Assembly (NCBI GenBank): GCA_945868475.1
Contig: CAMBLM010000001.1
Span: forward strand, 124,001-188,000
Length of the DNA stretch: 64,000 nt
Direction of reading: 5' to 3'
Origin: an uncultured Ruminococcus sp.
GTDB lineage: Bacteria; Bacillota; Clostridia; Oscillospirales; Ruminococcaceae
Shown: piece by piece, positions 10,026 through 18,974 of the stretch
How the letters are laid out: each line of letters begins with the position of its first letter
Position numbering within the stretch: position 1 is the first letter of the stretch
The notes under the pieces: generated by a model
The model's database searches: none
The model's input: the letters and a program-made list of their open reading frames with translations, nothing else
What the model was told of the DNA's origin: nothing
Position numbers and translations under genes: made by a program

Positions 10026-10988
10026 TCAATAGTTCCCTGCATCTTCGGGCATCTTGTCCGATTGCTGTATTCCGAGAAGAGTGTATTCGTCACCGCGTTT
10101 CTGAACGATGTAGTTCACATATTTTTCAGGCTCCGGCGTTTCATCACCCGTGAGCGTCAGCCATGCAGGCGTTGGCGAAACATAGCCGACCGTTATCGTG
10201 TAGCTTTCACCGACCCTTGTTATGTCCTCAATGTAAGGGGAGTAGGTGAAGTATTTCGGGTTCGCAGGTATTCGGTAGGACTTTATGTCCTCGTTATAGT
10301 AAAACTGTACGTCCGCACCGAGTATCGACTGATGCTTTATCGAAAGTCCCGTTCCGAAAAGCTTTGCCGCGTGTTGTTCAACATCAAGCTCGGGGACGAT
10401 TATCATATCGAAGTCCGATTCATATTTGCTCTTGTCCTCGTAAAGTATGATGTCCCAGATAGCCGCCGTTATCACGGTGTCGCTGCGAAGCTTTACGCTC
10501 TGTCCGAACGGCGCAGGGTCGCATATTACAACAGGGTAGATGAACCGCGCGAATTCGGTCTTTTGCTGAGTGTTGTCGGCGAATGCCTTTACCTTGTCAA
10601 CGGTGAAGCTCACGGTCGAGATAAGTCCTATCACCGCAAGTATCATCATCAGCGCACCGAGGATAAGATAACCCTTGCGCTTGCCGCCCTTGCCGAGGTC
10701 GGGCATCTCAGGCTCAGGTTCAGCCATTGTCAGCTCCGCAAACTCCTCCGACTGCTCATCGAGCGCATCGTCAAACATCTTGCGTATGCTTTCGATAGAT
10801 TCGTCAAGCTTTTTTTCGGGCTTTTTCTTTTCCGAAGCGGTCGGCTCTTTGGCGGACTTGGGCTCTTTCTGCGCTTTCGGAGCTTTCGCAGACTTTTGCG
10901 GACGCGGCTTTTTCTTCTTTTTTCCGTTGGATTTTACATAGCTGTCATAGTCAAAAATGTCCTTGTCTTTGTTATCGTTATTGTTCAT
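10026..10988 (-). CDS. Single-pass membrane protein of unknown function
   Basis: A 320-residue protein I do not recognise. Residues 1-65 are Lys/Pro/Ala-rich and low in complexity. An acidic stretch follows (DDALDEQSEEFAEL), then a single membrane helix near residues 107-130 (YLILGALMMILAVIGLIS). The remaining roughly 190 residues should be extracytoplasmic. A cytoplasmic basic tail with an outside domain would fit an envelope or division-associated protein, but nothing shows this directly. AAGGTGG precedes the ATG. It lies 46 bp downstream of proA on the same strand and is probably cotranscribed with it. Confidence 0.7.
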   Translation of the reverse strand: MNNNDNKDKDIFDYDSYVKSNGKKKKKPRPQKSAKAPKAQKEPKSAKEPTASEKKKPEKKLDESIESIRKMFDDALDEQSEEFAELTMAEPEPEMPDLGKGGKRKGYLILGALMMILAVIGLISTVSFTVDKVKAFADNTQQKTEFARFIYPVVICDPAPFGQSVKLRSDTVITAAIWDIILYEDKSKYESDFDMIIVPELDVEQHAAKLFGTGLSIKHQSILGADVQFYYNEDIKSYRIPANPKYFTYSPYIEDITRVGESYTITVGYVSPTPAWLTLTGDETPEPEKYVNYIVQKRGDEYTLLGIQQSDKMPEDAGNY

Positions 10989-11034
10989 AAAACCACCTTG
11001 AAATAATTTTGGGCTGTTGTGTTGAGAAACGCAG

Positions 11035-12285
11035 TTAAGCGCGTATCTGACCGTTTCCTCCGATGAGGAATTTCATTGAGGTAAGCTCGCAAAGCCCCAT
11101 AGGTCCGCGCGCATGAAGCTTCTGGGTCGAAATTCCTATCTCTGCGCCGAGTCCGAACATTCCGCCGTCGGTGAACGCCGTCGAAACGTTGACATAAACA
11201 GCCGCCGCATCGATTTCCTTTTGGAAACGTTCAGCGTTCGCAAGGTCATTCGTCACGATACATTCCGAGTGGTGAGTCGTGTATTTGTCGATGTGTTCGA
11301 TAGCCTCGGCAAGCGACTTTACCACCTTTACCGAGATGATGTAATCGAGGAATTCCGTAGCATAATCTTCCTCGGCAGCAGGAACGATGCTGTCGCCGAG
11401 AATAGCCTTTGTGCGCTCACAGCCGCGGATCTCAACGTGCTTTTCGTCAAGCTTTGCCTTTATCATCGGGAGAAATTCTTCCGCAATATTCTCGTGTACA
11501 AGTAAAGATTCAACTGCGTTGCAGACCGAAACACGGCGCGTCTTGCCGTTGTTGACGATGCTTACAGCCATCGGAAGATCGGCAGTTTCATCAACGAAAA
11601 CGTGACAGTTTCCCGTGCCGGTTTCGATAACGGGAACGGTCGCATTCTGCTTGCAGGCACGGATAAGTCCTGCACCGCCTCTCGGGATAAGCACATCAAT
11701 GTAGTCTGAGCAGCGCATAAGTTCATTTGAAACCTCGCGCGAAGTGTCCTCAACGAACTGGATAAGATCCTCGGGCAAGCCTACCTTTGCAAGCGCAGAC
11801 CTCATAATGCTGCAAAGACAGCGGTTCGAGTTGAAAGCTTCCTTTCCGCCGCGGAGAATTACAGCATTGCCCGATTTAAGGCAAAGCACAGCCGCATCGA
11901 CCGTAACATTCGGCCTTGATTCAAAAATTATAGCAATAGTGCCGAGCGGAACGCGGACTTTTGTGATGCTCATTCCGTTCGGACGAACGCTTCCGCTTAT
12001 AACTTCACCGATAGGGTCTTCGAGCTTGATAACATCATCAACACCGTCAGCAATACCGTTTATTCTGTCAGCGGTAAGGCGAAGTCTGTCCTGCATCGCC
12101 TCGCTCATTCCGTTCTCACGGGCAGCGATAAGGTCAGCTTCGTTCGAGTCGAGGATAACATCGATGCTCTCTCTTAAAGCGGCGGATATTGCGGCGAGTG
12201 CAGCGTTCTTTTCGGCAGTGCTTGCCGTTGCGGCAGCTTTTCTGCAAGCCTTTGCGCGGCTGCCGAGTGTTTCAGCGTAATTCAT
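11035..12285 (-). CDS. proA: Gamma-glutamyl phosphate reductase
   Basis: ProA, 416 residues. It reduces gamma-glutamyl phosphate to glutamate semialdehyde with NADPH in proline synthesis. Aldehyde-dehydrogenase-fold features are clear: IIFESRPNVTVDAAVLCLKS, GNAVILRGGKEA, IPRGGAGLI, and the catalytic-Cys region GKTRRVSVCNAVESLLVH. AGGAGG precedes the ATG. It follows proB by 12 bp, giving the usual proBA pair. proC is not in the window. Confidence 0.97.
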   Translation of the reverse strand: MNYAETLGSRAKACRKAAATASTAEKNAALAAISAALRESIDVILDSNEADLIAARENGMSEAMQDRLRLTADRINGIADGVDDVIKLEDPIGEVISGSVRPNGMSITKVRVPLGTIAIIFESRPNVTVDAAVLCLKSGNAVILRGGKEAFNSNRCLCSIMRSALAKVGLPEDLIQFVEDTSREVSNELMRCSDYIDVLIPRGGAGLIRACKQNATVPVIETGTGNCHVFVDETADLPMAVSIVNNGKTRRVSVCNAVESLLVHENIAEEFLPMIKAKLDEKHVEIRGCERTKAILGDSIVPAAEEDYATEFLDYIISVKVVKSLAEAIEHIDKYTTHHSECIVTNDLANAERFQKEIDAAAVYVNVSTAFTDGGMFGLGAEIGISTQKLHARGPMGLCELTSMKFLIGGNGQIRA

Positions 12286-12297
12286 AGCATTTCCTCC

Positions 12298-13089
12298 TTA
12301 GTCATGTACGGTGAAAAGCGTTCCGACCTGCTTTCCGTCAAAAAGATCGTAGAGCTGATCCGGCTTTCTGCCGTTGAGTATAACCATGTCAATGCCGCCG
12401 TCCATAGCGATTTTGGCAGCGTTGAGCTTTGTTATCATTCCGCCCGTGCCAAGTCCCGAAACAGCGTCGGTCGCAAGCGCACGGATATCATCGTTTATTT
12501 CATGTACAACAGGGATAAGCTTCGCATCGGGGTTCGTGTTCGGGTTGGAATCGTAGAAACCGTCAATGTCCGAAAGAATTATCAGCAGGTCAGCTTTTGC
12601 AATGTTAGCTGCATAAGCACCGAGCGAATCATTCTCGCCGATCTCAAGTTCAAGCTCATCGATAGCGACAGTGTCATTTTCGTTGATTATGGGGATAATT
12701 CCGCGCGAGAGAAGCTCTTCCATAGTGTTGACGATGTGGTGGCTTCTTGAACCTTCGATGCTGTATTTCGTAAGAAGAAGCTGCGCAACGGTGAGATTGT
12801 ACTGACCGAAAAGCTTGTCATACATATACATAAGTTCGCACTGCCCGATAGCTGCGCAGGCCTGCTTCAAACGTGTTTCCTTGGGGCGTTCGGTCAAGCC
12901 GAGCTTCGAGCGTCCGAGTGCGATAGAACCCGATGAAACGAGCGTCAGCTCTTTGCCGCTGTTCTGAATATCAGCCATTGCTTTTACAAGGTTCTCCATT
13001 CGGCGGATGTTGAGCTTTCCCGTGTTGTGTGTGAGCGTGGACGAGCCAAGCTTTATTACCACTCTTTTTTTATCGTTGATGTTAAACAT
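12298..13089 (-). CDS. proB: Glutamate 5-kinase (kinase domain only)
   Basis: ProB, 263 residues, the ATP-dependent first step of proline synthesis. It starts with the amino-acid-kinase motif VVIKLGSSTLTH and contains IINENDTVAIDE and the typical ILSDIDGFYDSNPNTNPDA stretch. It ends right after the kinase domain, without the C-terminal PUA domain found in E. coli ProB; such short forms are common in Firmicutes. AAAGGAG precedes the ATG. Its first 8 bases overlap the end of the DUF3795 gene, so translation is probably coupled. Confidence 0.96.
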   Translation of the reverse strand: MFNINDKKRVVIKLGSSTLTHNTGKLNIRRMENLVKAMADIQNSGKELTLVSSGSIALGRSKLGLTERPKETRLKQACAAIGQCELMYMYDKLFGQYNLTVAQLLLTKYSIEGSRSHHIVNTMEELLSRGIIPIINENDTVAIDELELEIGENDSLGAYAANIAKADLLIILSDIDGFYDSNPNTNPDAKLIPVVHEINDDIRALATDAVSGLGTGGMITKLNAAKIAMDGGIDMVILNGRKPDQLYDLFDGKQVGTLFTVHD

Positions 13090-13369
13090 TGTTTTTCTCC
13101 TTTAAGTAAATTTCTCCGAGTCTTTTCAGATTTTCGATGCCGTTTTTGTCCCAAGTCAGAGTTATCTTCAGCATACTGCAGGGAAAATCATCACAAACGC
13201 CGCAGAACCGAACATTGTGTTCCCGACAGCATTTGCAGAGCGAACATTCGCTGCTCCACATTTTGACGCAAATTCCGCCGTTGCTGTTGCAGCCGACACA
13301 TTTGCCGCTTTTGTAATGCTCGCAGCCTGTGCAGTCACCGCCGCAAGCCGTTATATTTGTAAAGTCCAT
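13082..13369 (-). CDS. Cysteine-rich DUF3795 protein
   Basis: A 95-residue protein with about 14 cysteines in its first 70 residues (ACGGDCTGCEHYKSGKCVGC and later CSLCKCCREHNVRFCGVC). The pattern fits the DUF3795 family, which probably binds zinc or an iron-sulfur cluster; its function is not established. It overlaps proB by 8 bases and begins 1 bp after the hydroxyacid dehydrogenase gene ends, so it belongs to the same operon. A link to proline synthesis is not obvious. Confidence 0.8.
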   Translation of the reverse strand: MDFTNITACGGDCTGCEHYKSGKCVGCNSNGGICVKMWSSECSLCKCCREHNVRFCGVCDDFPCSMLKITLTWDKNGIENLKRLGEIYLKEKNNV

Positions 13370-13370
13370 A

Positions 13371-14318
13371 TCAATTCACCTTATTTATAGGCTTCCCTGC
13401 GATAAACGCCGCCAGATTTTCCGCAACGACTTTCATCAAACGCCTGCGAGTGTCGATAGGCGACCAGGCAACGTGCGGAGTTATCATACATTTGTCCGAA
13501 CCGAGCAAAGGATCGTCCGCAGCCATTGGCTCCTGTGCAAGCACGTCAAGTCCTGCCGCCGCAATTATCCCATTGTCAAGCGCATAACGAAGATCGGCTT
13601 CGTTTACAACTGCACCGCGTGAGGTGTTTATGAGCATCGCCGTCGGCTTGCACTTTTTCAGAAAGTCAATGTCAACAAGTCCGTTCGTTTCGGGAGTGAG
13701 AGGGCAGTGCAGAGTGATAAAATCAGCTCGCGAAAGCATTTCATCGAGAGAAACATGTTCAACGCCGTCCTCATTGCGGACAGTACGCGTGTGAACAAGC
13801 ACTTCCATGCCGAATGCACGGGCAATTCGGGCAACAGCGTGACCTATACTGCCATAGCCGTAAATTCCGAGAACTTTTCCGTCCAGTTCCACAGTCGGAT
13901 AATCAAAAACCGAGAACGAAGCCGAGCGGACCCAGCCGCCGTCCTTGACAAAGCGGTCATAATCACCCGTCCTGTTGCAGTAGCGGAGAATGTACGCGAA
14001 AACCTGCTGCGCCACAGCCATATCGGAGTAAGCAGGAACGTTCGTCACAACTATCCCCAAACGTGAAGCCGCTTCAAGGTCAACATTGTTGTAACCCGTC
14101 GCGCAGATGCCGATGTAACGCAGATCCGGGCATTTTTCCATAATTTCAGCCGTAAAAGGAGTTTTGTTGCAAAGCACCGCTTCGGCATCACCGACGTTTT
14201 CAACTATCTTGTCAACGGGAGTAAGCGGAAATTCGCAGACTTCGCCCAATTTATAAATATCATCGAAAGGAATATCACCCCGAGAAACGGAAGCCGCCTC
14301 GAGCATAACAATTTTCAT
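13371..14318 (-). CDS. D-2-hydroxyacid dehydrogenase (glycerate dehydrogenase-like)
   Basis: A 315-residue NAD(H)-dependent D-isomer-specific 2-hydroxyacid dehydrogenase. The Rossmann motif GKVLGIYGYGSIGHAVARIA is in the middle. Catalytic elements are LINTSRGAVVNE (Arg), LDVLAQEPM (Glu) and the late His in MITPHVAWSP. The overall pattern is closest to HprA-type glycerate or hydroxypyruvate reductases; the substrate is inferred. It is the first gene of a minus-strand run followed by DUF3795, proB and proA, and it has a strong promoter. Confidence 0.88.
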   Translation of the reverse strand: MKIVMLEAASVSRGDIPFDDIYKLGEVCEFPLTPVDKIVENVGDAEAVLCNKTPFTAEIMEKCPDLRYIGICATGYNNVDLEAASRLGIVVTNVPAYSDMAVAQQVFAYILRYCNRTGDYDRFVKDGGWVRSASFSVFDYPTVELDGKVLGIYGYGSIGHAVARIARAFGMEVLVHTRTVRNEDGVEHVSLDEMLSRADFITLHCPLTPETNGLVDIDFLKKCKPTAMLINTSRGAVVNEADLRYALDNGIIAAAGLDVLAQEPMAADDPLLGSDKCMITPHVAWSPIDTRRRLMKVVAENLAAFIAGKPINKVN

Positions 14319-14349
14319 ATATCTTCCCTCTAATCATAATAGATAATTA

Positions 14350-14378
14350 ATTATATCACACTTTGAAGCTTTATTCAA
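14350..14378 (-). promoter_or_regulatory. Promoter of the hydroxyacid dehydrogenase-proBA operon
   Basis: On the minus strand TTGAAT and TATAAT are spaced 17 bp apart, with an extended TGA just before the -10 box. The start codon lies about 30 bp downstream of the -10. Confidence 0.75.
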
Positions 14379-14423
14379 GTAAAATTGTAAAAATTCAAAA
14401 AATTCTCACTGTATCTCACTGTA

Positions 14424-14686
14424 TTTCAACGAGTGAATTATTCTTCTTAAAATTATTAATAAATTATTGTAAGGGACGGGTTTACCGTCCCGTTTTTTTG
14501 AATAGTATTGGTGACTGCGGGACGGGAAACCCGTCCCCTACAGAGAATTTGCCTAAAATGCAGGTATTGAAACGGGCGAATATGGAATCACGGGCGGATA
14601 TTGAATCCGCCCCTACGGAAGAGTGGGTTTTGCCGTAATTTTACGAAGAAAAATAATTCCGAATTCCGCATTCCGAATTCCGAATT
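14424..14686. repeat. Composite intergenic repeat 3 with three palindromes
   Basis: The block begins with the TTTCAACGAGTGAATTATTC module shared with 2465. It then carries three palindromes: GGGACGG/CCGTCCC (14473-14491, followed by seven Ts), GGGACGGG/CCCGTCCC (14519-14537) and GGGCGGAT/ATCCGCCC (14592-14612). It ends in a G-class heptamer arm at 14655-14686. A left heptamer arm is not visible. The whole 14319-14836 gap lies between two divergent genes and has no other content that I can support. Confidence 0.7.
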
Positions 14687-14836
14687 TAAATAATTACAGC
14701 GGTTTGCACAATTTCTCCCGAATTATGCCGAAACAATTCTACTTGTGTTTTCCCGAAAAAAGTAGTAAAATAGAAAAGTCGGCGGCTTTTTGCTGCCAAA
14801 TTTTTTTGTAAAAACAGAATTAAGGGGTGTTTTTTC

Positions 14837-16471
14837 TTGAATATCTTCAAAAACTACGGAACAAGGCTCAGAACCGAGTTCAAGGGGTACAACGCAGGCG
14901 CGTTTGCAAAGGACGCACTCGCAGGCGTTACCGTCGCAGCGGTCGCTCTTCCGCTCGCACTCGCATTCGGCGTATCATCGGGCGCAACAGCCGCAGCAGG
15001 ACTTGTTACCGCCATCATCGCAGGCATCGTTATCGGCGCACTTTCGGGCGGCTCGTACCAGATAAGCGGACCGACAGGCGCAATGACAGCTATCCTGCTC
15101 TCGCTCGTTGCCAAATATCAGCTTCAGGGCGTTTTCATCGCAAGCCTAATGTCGGGCGTTATCCTGCTGATATGCGGACTTTTAAAGCTCGGCAAGATCG
15201 TTTCCTACCTGCCGCTGCCCGTTATCACAGGCTTTACATCGGGCATCGCAATAATCATCGCTTTCGGTCAGATAAACAACTTCACGGGTCTTATCTGCGA
15301 GGGCGACTCCACTATCTCAAAGACTGTAAGCTACTTCACCTTGGAGCAGCATTTCAACCTCGCAGCGTTTCTTATTGGCGTTGCAGTGGTCGTTTTCATG
15401 GCTTTTTACCCGAAAAAGATAAATCAGTATTTCCCAGGTTCGCTCGCAGCAATTATCCTCGCAACTATCGCAGAGTTCATCTTTAACTTTGACGTTACGC
15501 AGGTAGGGGAGATACCCAAGAGCATCTTCCTCCCGGACAGACTTGACGTTTCCGCTATCACTGTCCCACAGCTCGAAGCACTCATCGTTCCCGCAATTTC
15601 CATCGCTGCTCTCGGACTTATCGAAAGCCTCCTCTGCGGCGCATCGGCAGGCAGAATGAAGAATGAAAAGCTCGATGCAAATCAGGAGCTTATCGCACAG
15701 GGCATCGGCAATATGGTGATCCCGTTCTTCGGCGGCGTTCCTGCAACAGCAGCTATCGCAAGAACCGCGGTCGCTATCAAATCAGGCGGAAAAACAAGAC
15801 TTACAAGCGTTTTCCACTCAATAGTTCTCCTCGCAGCAATGTTCTTCCTCGCTCCCGTTATCTTGAGAATACCGCTCGCAGCACTCGCAGGCGTACTTAT
15901 GATGACAGCTTGGAGAATGAACGACTGGAAGGTCATCAAGGGAATCTTCAACCGCAAAATAAAGACACAGATGGCGCAGTTCCTCCTCACAATGATCGCA
16001 ACAGTTATCTTCGATCTTACTATCGCGATCCTTATCGGCGTACTCTTCTCCGTCGTAATGTTCGTCCTCAAGGTTTCGGATATGCAGATAAGTGTTTCCG
16101 AAGTTGACCCCGAAAGACTTCCGAACCACCCCGACCACCTCAAGGATAAAAGAACAGCCGTTGTCTATATGACAGGTCCTCTCTACTTCGGCACATCGAA
16201 TATCCTCGAAGATAAGCTTTCCGATGTCGCCGACAGAGAAATAATAATCCTCTCGATGCGAGGTGTTCCTTTCGCAGACGCAAGCGGCGTCCAGGCTTTG
16301 CAGGAGGTCGTTGAGGAGCTTTCCAAGAAAGACACAATGGTGTTCTTCACAGCAATACAGCCGCCCGTTATGGAAATGATAGACCGCTGCGGTCTGAGCG
16401 CAGACGTAGGCAGCGACAAGTTCTTCTGGAGTACAGACAAGGCGATTGACGCTATTCTTACGGAAAACTGA
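14837..16471 (+). CDS. SulP-family anion transporter with STAS domain
   Basis: A 544-residue SulP/SLC26 transporter. About 11-12 hydrophobic segments fill residues 20-420, including the family stretch ALAGVTVAAVALPLALAFGV near the N-terminus and SGPTGAMTAILLSLV. A cytoplasmic STAS domain follows (about 440-540), with VVYMTGPLYFGTSN and MRGVPFADASGVQALQEV. The anion could be sulfate, bicarbonate or another; the sequence does not decide. The start is a TTG at 14837, supported by AAGGGG at 14822-14827; no ATG lies close. It is probably monocistronic, flanked on both sides by repeats. Confidence 0.93.
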   Translation: MNIFKNYGTRLRTEFKGYNAGAFAKDALAGVTVAAVALPLALAFGVSSGATAAAGLVTAIIAGIVIGALSGGSYQISGPTGAMTAILLSLVAKYQLQGVFIASLMSGVILLICGLLKLGKIVSYLPLPVITGFTSGIAIIIAFGQINNFTGLICEGDSTISKTVSYFTLEQHFNLAAFLIGVAVVVFMAFYPKKINQYFPGSLAAIILATIAEFIFNFDVTQVGEIPKSIFLPDRLDVSAITVPQLEALIVPAISIAALGLIESLLCGASAGRMKNEKLDANQELIAQGIGNMVIPFFGGVPATAAIARTAVAIKSGGKTRLTSVFHSIVLLAAMFFLAPVILRIPLAALAGVLMMTAWRMNDWKVIKGIFNRKIKTQMAQFLLTMIATVIFDLTIAILIGVLFSVVMFVLKVSDMQISVSEVDPERLPNHPDHLKDKRTAVVYMTGPLYFGTSNILEDKLSDVADREIIILSMRGVPFADASGVQALQEVVEELSKKDTMVFFTAIQPPVMEMIDRCGLSADVGSDKFFWSTDKAIDAILTEN

Positions 16472-16480
16472 CTTGAAATT

Positions 16481-16688
16481 AATTCGGAATTATGAATTCG
16501 GAATTCGGAATTATTGTACTGCGCTAAAATATTAACAAACGCAGTTCATTCTTCAACTTAAAAAGGTGCAAATCGTGAATGCTTGATTTGCAACTTTTAT
16601 TTATGCTAAACATTTTAAAATATGTATCTTGTAGTCTTTTGCTGTATTTTAACGAAATAAAATAATTCCGAATTCCGCATTCCGAATT
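16481..16688. repeat. Intergenic heptamer-armed element 4 (G class)
   Basis: The left arm 16481-16512 (AATTCGG, AATTATG, AATTCGG, AATTCGG, AATT) is identical to the left arm of element 1. The right arm 16664-16688 is in inverted CATTCCG units. It begins 9 bp after the SulP stop codon. The interior has a short GGTGCAAATCGTGAATGCTT/GATTTGCAACTTTT stem-like segment and no gene. Confidence 0.8.
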
Positions 16689-16750
16689 AGTTTATGTTAT
16701 TCCAAATTCTATATGATTTATGCAAATTAGAGCAGAACACGCAAAAAAAC

Positions 16751-16805
16751 TTGACATTTTTTGCAGAAGTGATATACTTTTTATTAGTTAAAGGTTCACC
16801 TTAAC
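16751..16805 (+). promoter_or_regulatory. Promoter and start-site hairpin of pduL
   Basis: TTGACA at 16751-16756 and TATACT at 16773-16778 are 16 bp apart. An inverted repeat GTTAAAGG/CCTTAAC at 16787-16805 sits on the expected transcription start, so it could be an operator or a 5' hairpin of the mRNA. Confidence 0.6.
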
Positions 16806-16855
16806 GAATATTTTGGCGCAACCTTAAAAATTAATCGTTTTGGAGGCAATTTAAT

Positions 16856-17434
16856 ATGTCACAGGAATTTATCGTTGAAACATCAGCACGTCACGTTCAT
16901 GTTACAGAGGAAACTCTCGAAGTTCTCTTCGGCAAGGGTCATACCCTCACAAAGAAAAAAGACCTCTCACAGCCGGGGCAGTACGCTTGCGAAGAACGTG
17001 TTGAAGTAGTAGGCCCTAAGAAGTCCCTCGCTAACGTTTCTATCCTCGGACCTTGCAGAAAAGCAGATCAGGTCGAGCTTTCCGCAACAGACGCACGTTC
17101 TATCGGCATCGCAGCTCCTATCAGAGAGAGCGGAGATACAGCAGGCTCGGGTGCTTGCAAGCTCGTTGGTCCTTGCGGCGAAGTTGAACTCAAAGAGGGC
17201 GTTATCGTTGCTAAAAGACATATCCACCTCACAAAGGCAGACGCAGAAGAACTCGGTGTAAAGGATAAGGACGTTGTTTGGGTAAAGGTCGAAACTCCCG
17301 AAAGAAAGGCTATCCTCGGCGACGTAGTATGCAGAGTTTCCGATTCCTACGCAAGAGCAATGCATATCGATACAGACGAAGCAAACGCTATCGGCTCAGT
17401 TCCCGGTCTTACAGGCGTTATCGTTAAGCTTTGA
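16856..17434 (+). CDS. pduL: PduL-type phosphate acyltransferase
   Basis: A 192-residue PduL-family phosphotransacylase that interconverts acyl-CoA and acyl phosphate, giving ATP through acetate or propionate kinase. The two metal-binding repeats are visible: SARHVHVTEE near the start and AKRHIHLTKADAEELG in the second half, with a third MHIDTDEANA segment. There is no N-terminal extension of the kind that targets PduL into microcompartments, and no shell-protein genes are nearby. I therefore infer a cytosolic housekeeping enzyme replacing Pta. GGAGG precedes the ATG. It has its own promoter. Confidence 0.92.
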   Translation: MSQEFIVETSARHVHVTEETLEVLFGKGHTLTKKKDLSQPGQYACEERVEVVGPKKSLANVSILGPCRKADQVELSATDARSIGIAAPIRESGDTAGSGACKLVGPCGEVELKEGVIVAKRHIHLTKADAEELGVKDKDVVWVKVETPERKAILGDVVCRVSDSYARAMHIDTDEANAIGSVPGLTGVIVKL

Positions 17435-17460
17435 TTTTGATATAATACATAAATAACAAT

Positions 17461-17507
17461 GACGGTTTGTATGTTTGAAAAGTCTGATTTTGAATATACG
17501 AGCCGTC
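17461..17507 (+). terminator. Possible terminator hairpin after pduL
   Basis: A 12-bp stem GACGGTTTGTAT / ATACGAGCCGTC (two G-T pairs) with a 23-nt loop, followed by AATTTTAT. The weak T run leaves room for partial read-through into the next gene. Confidence 0.45.
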
Positions 17508-17535
17508 AATTTTATATCTTGGGAAGTGAAATAAA

Positions 17536-18921
17536 ATGAGATCGCGGAAAATAATTACCGCTGTTTTTGCAGCCGCAATGGCCTTGATAATTCCGATAAA
17601 TGCAGCCGCCGCAGAGATAGACTTTACCCTTCAGCCCGAAACCAAGGCAGTAACAAATCCACATAAAGGCTGGGTGCAGCATGCCTACAGCCCATGGTAT
17701 TTTGAAAGTCCCGAGGAGGGGGTAAAAAACAACCCTGCATGGGATATCACTTCTGTGGTTTATTCCCGATTTAAGTGGAAAAATATCGAAACGGACGACG
17801 GCGTATATGACTGGTCGTCTATAGATGAAATGATATCTCTGTGCGAGGAGAACGGCAAGACCTTTGCTTTCGGAGTTATCCCGTCCGATTCGGGTTCAAA
17901 TGATGAAAAAGGACTTGTTCCGCAGTTTGTTTATGACAAAGGCTGCAAATATGTTATGGCTAAGACCTCCAGCTTTTACAGCGAATCATCTGTACAGCGG
18001 ACCCCGGTCTGGGACGACCCCGTGTATCTTGAAGAATTCTATAAATTTTCCGAAGCACTTGCGGAAAAATATGACGGCAACAGGTCGATCGAGTTCATCG
18101 ATATCCGCGCATTCGGCAACTGGGGCGAATGGCATACCTATGGCCTTGATGGCAGTTCAATGCCGTCGCTGAAGATACAGAAGCAGTGCATTGAAAAATG
18201 GTCGAAGCTATTTAAAAAGACCACAGTCGTTTTCAATGCCTCAGATGATTTTCCCGAGCTTAACGATTATGCCGTTTCAAAGGGCGTGACGCTCCGCAGA
18301 GATGGGCTTCTCGGCGTTGATAACAGCGCAAAAAGCCTGTTGTCCGCGGCAGGAAAGCTTCCTGCGATCGGCGAAATGTGTTTCGGCTACAGTTACCTTG
18401 CGGATAGGGGAGAGTGGTCGGACAGCGAACTCAACAGAACCATAAATGATGGAAAGCTGACCTATCTTGCATTGGGCGGAGGAGTGACCGACGGAACAAG
18501 AATGTATAGCGAACACAAAGCCGCCGTGACCGCCGCCGCAAATCGGCTCGGATATAACTTCACGGTCACATCGGCAAAGCTTGATACCTCCGACAAGACC
18601 TCAACGCTCACATTCAAGGTAAAAAATACGGGAACTGCGCCTGCATTTTTCCCCCTCACGATGAAGATAGCGTTCACAGATAAAAACGGAAAAGTGCTGA
18701 AAACAACAGCCGCGCAGTATGATATCGGTTCAGGCTCGTTTGCTTCGGGCAAAACGCGTACATATAAGTTCAAATTCAAAAATTTGGGCGTTCCGAAAAA
18801 TGCATATATTTCTCTCGGATTGTTTGAAAATGCCGATGACGAACAGCCGAACGTAAAATTCTGCAACAAAAACACAGCGGAAAATAATTTTCTCGTCCTC
18901 GGAAAATACCGAAATAAATAA
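17536..18921 (+). CDS. Secreted DUF4832-like protein, probable TIM-barrel
   Basis: A 461-residue protein with a cleavable signal peptide (MRSRKIITAVFAAAMALIIP, cut near INAAAA). After it comes TNPHKGWVQHAYSPWYF, which resembles the opening of DUF4874/DUF4832 proteins, then strands and helices resembling a glycoside-hydrolase barrel: TSVVYSRFKWKNIETDDGVY, FIDIRAFGNWGEWH and GVTLRRDGLLGV. The last about 120 residues look like an Ig-like beta domain. These proteins are found in polysaccharide-related settings, but no activity is firmly known. The downstream aldose-epimerase-like gene is convergent, separated by a strong terminator. I infer a carbohydrate-related extracellular role. Confidence 0.72.
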   Translation: MRSRKIITAVFAAAMALIIPINAAAAEIDFTLQPETKAVTNPHKGWVQHAYSPWYFESPEEGVKNNPAWDITSVVYSRFKWKNIETDDGVYDWSSIDEMISLCEENGKTFAFGVIPSDSGSNDEKGLVPQFVYDKGCKYVMAKTSSFYSESSVQRTPVWDDPVYLEEFYKFSEALAEKYDGNRSIEFIDIRAFGNWGEWHTYGLDGSSMPSLKIQKQCIEKWSKLFKKTTVVFNASDDFPELNDYAVSKGVTLRRDGLLGVDNSAKSLLSAAGKLPAIGEMCFGYSYLADRGEWSDSELNRTINDGKLTYLALGGGVTDGTRMYSEHKAAVTAAANRLGYNFTVTSAKLDTSDKTSTLTFKVKNTGTAPAFFPLTMKIAFTDKNGKVLKTTAAQYDIGSGSFASGKTRTYKFKFKNLGVPKNAYISLGLFENADDEQPNVKFCNKNTAENNFLVLGKYRNK

Positions 18922-18926
18922 AAAAA

Positions 18927-18970
18927 GCCGCAGGGTTCGGCCGATGAAACGAACCCTGCGGCGAATTTTT
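18927..18970. terminator. Strong bidirectional terminator
   Basis: A 13-bp perfect stem GCCGCAGGGTTCG / CGAACCCTGCGGC with a 10-nt loop. An A run precedes it and a T run follows, so it serves both convergent genes. Confidence 0.9.
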
Positions 18971-18974
18971 TAGC

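Noticed and set aside
16856-17434. Bacterial microcompartment locus, because PduL and FucO are both present
   Set aside because: No shell-protein or signature enzyme genes are near, and PduL lacks an encapsulation extension. The two genes are about 39 kb apart.
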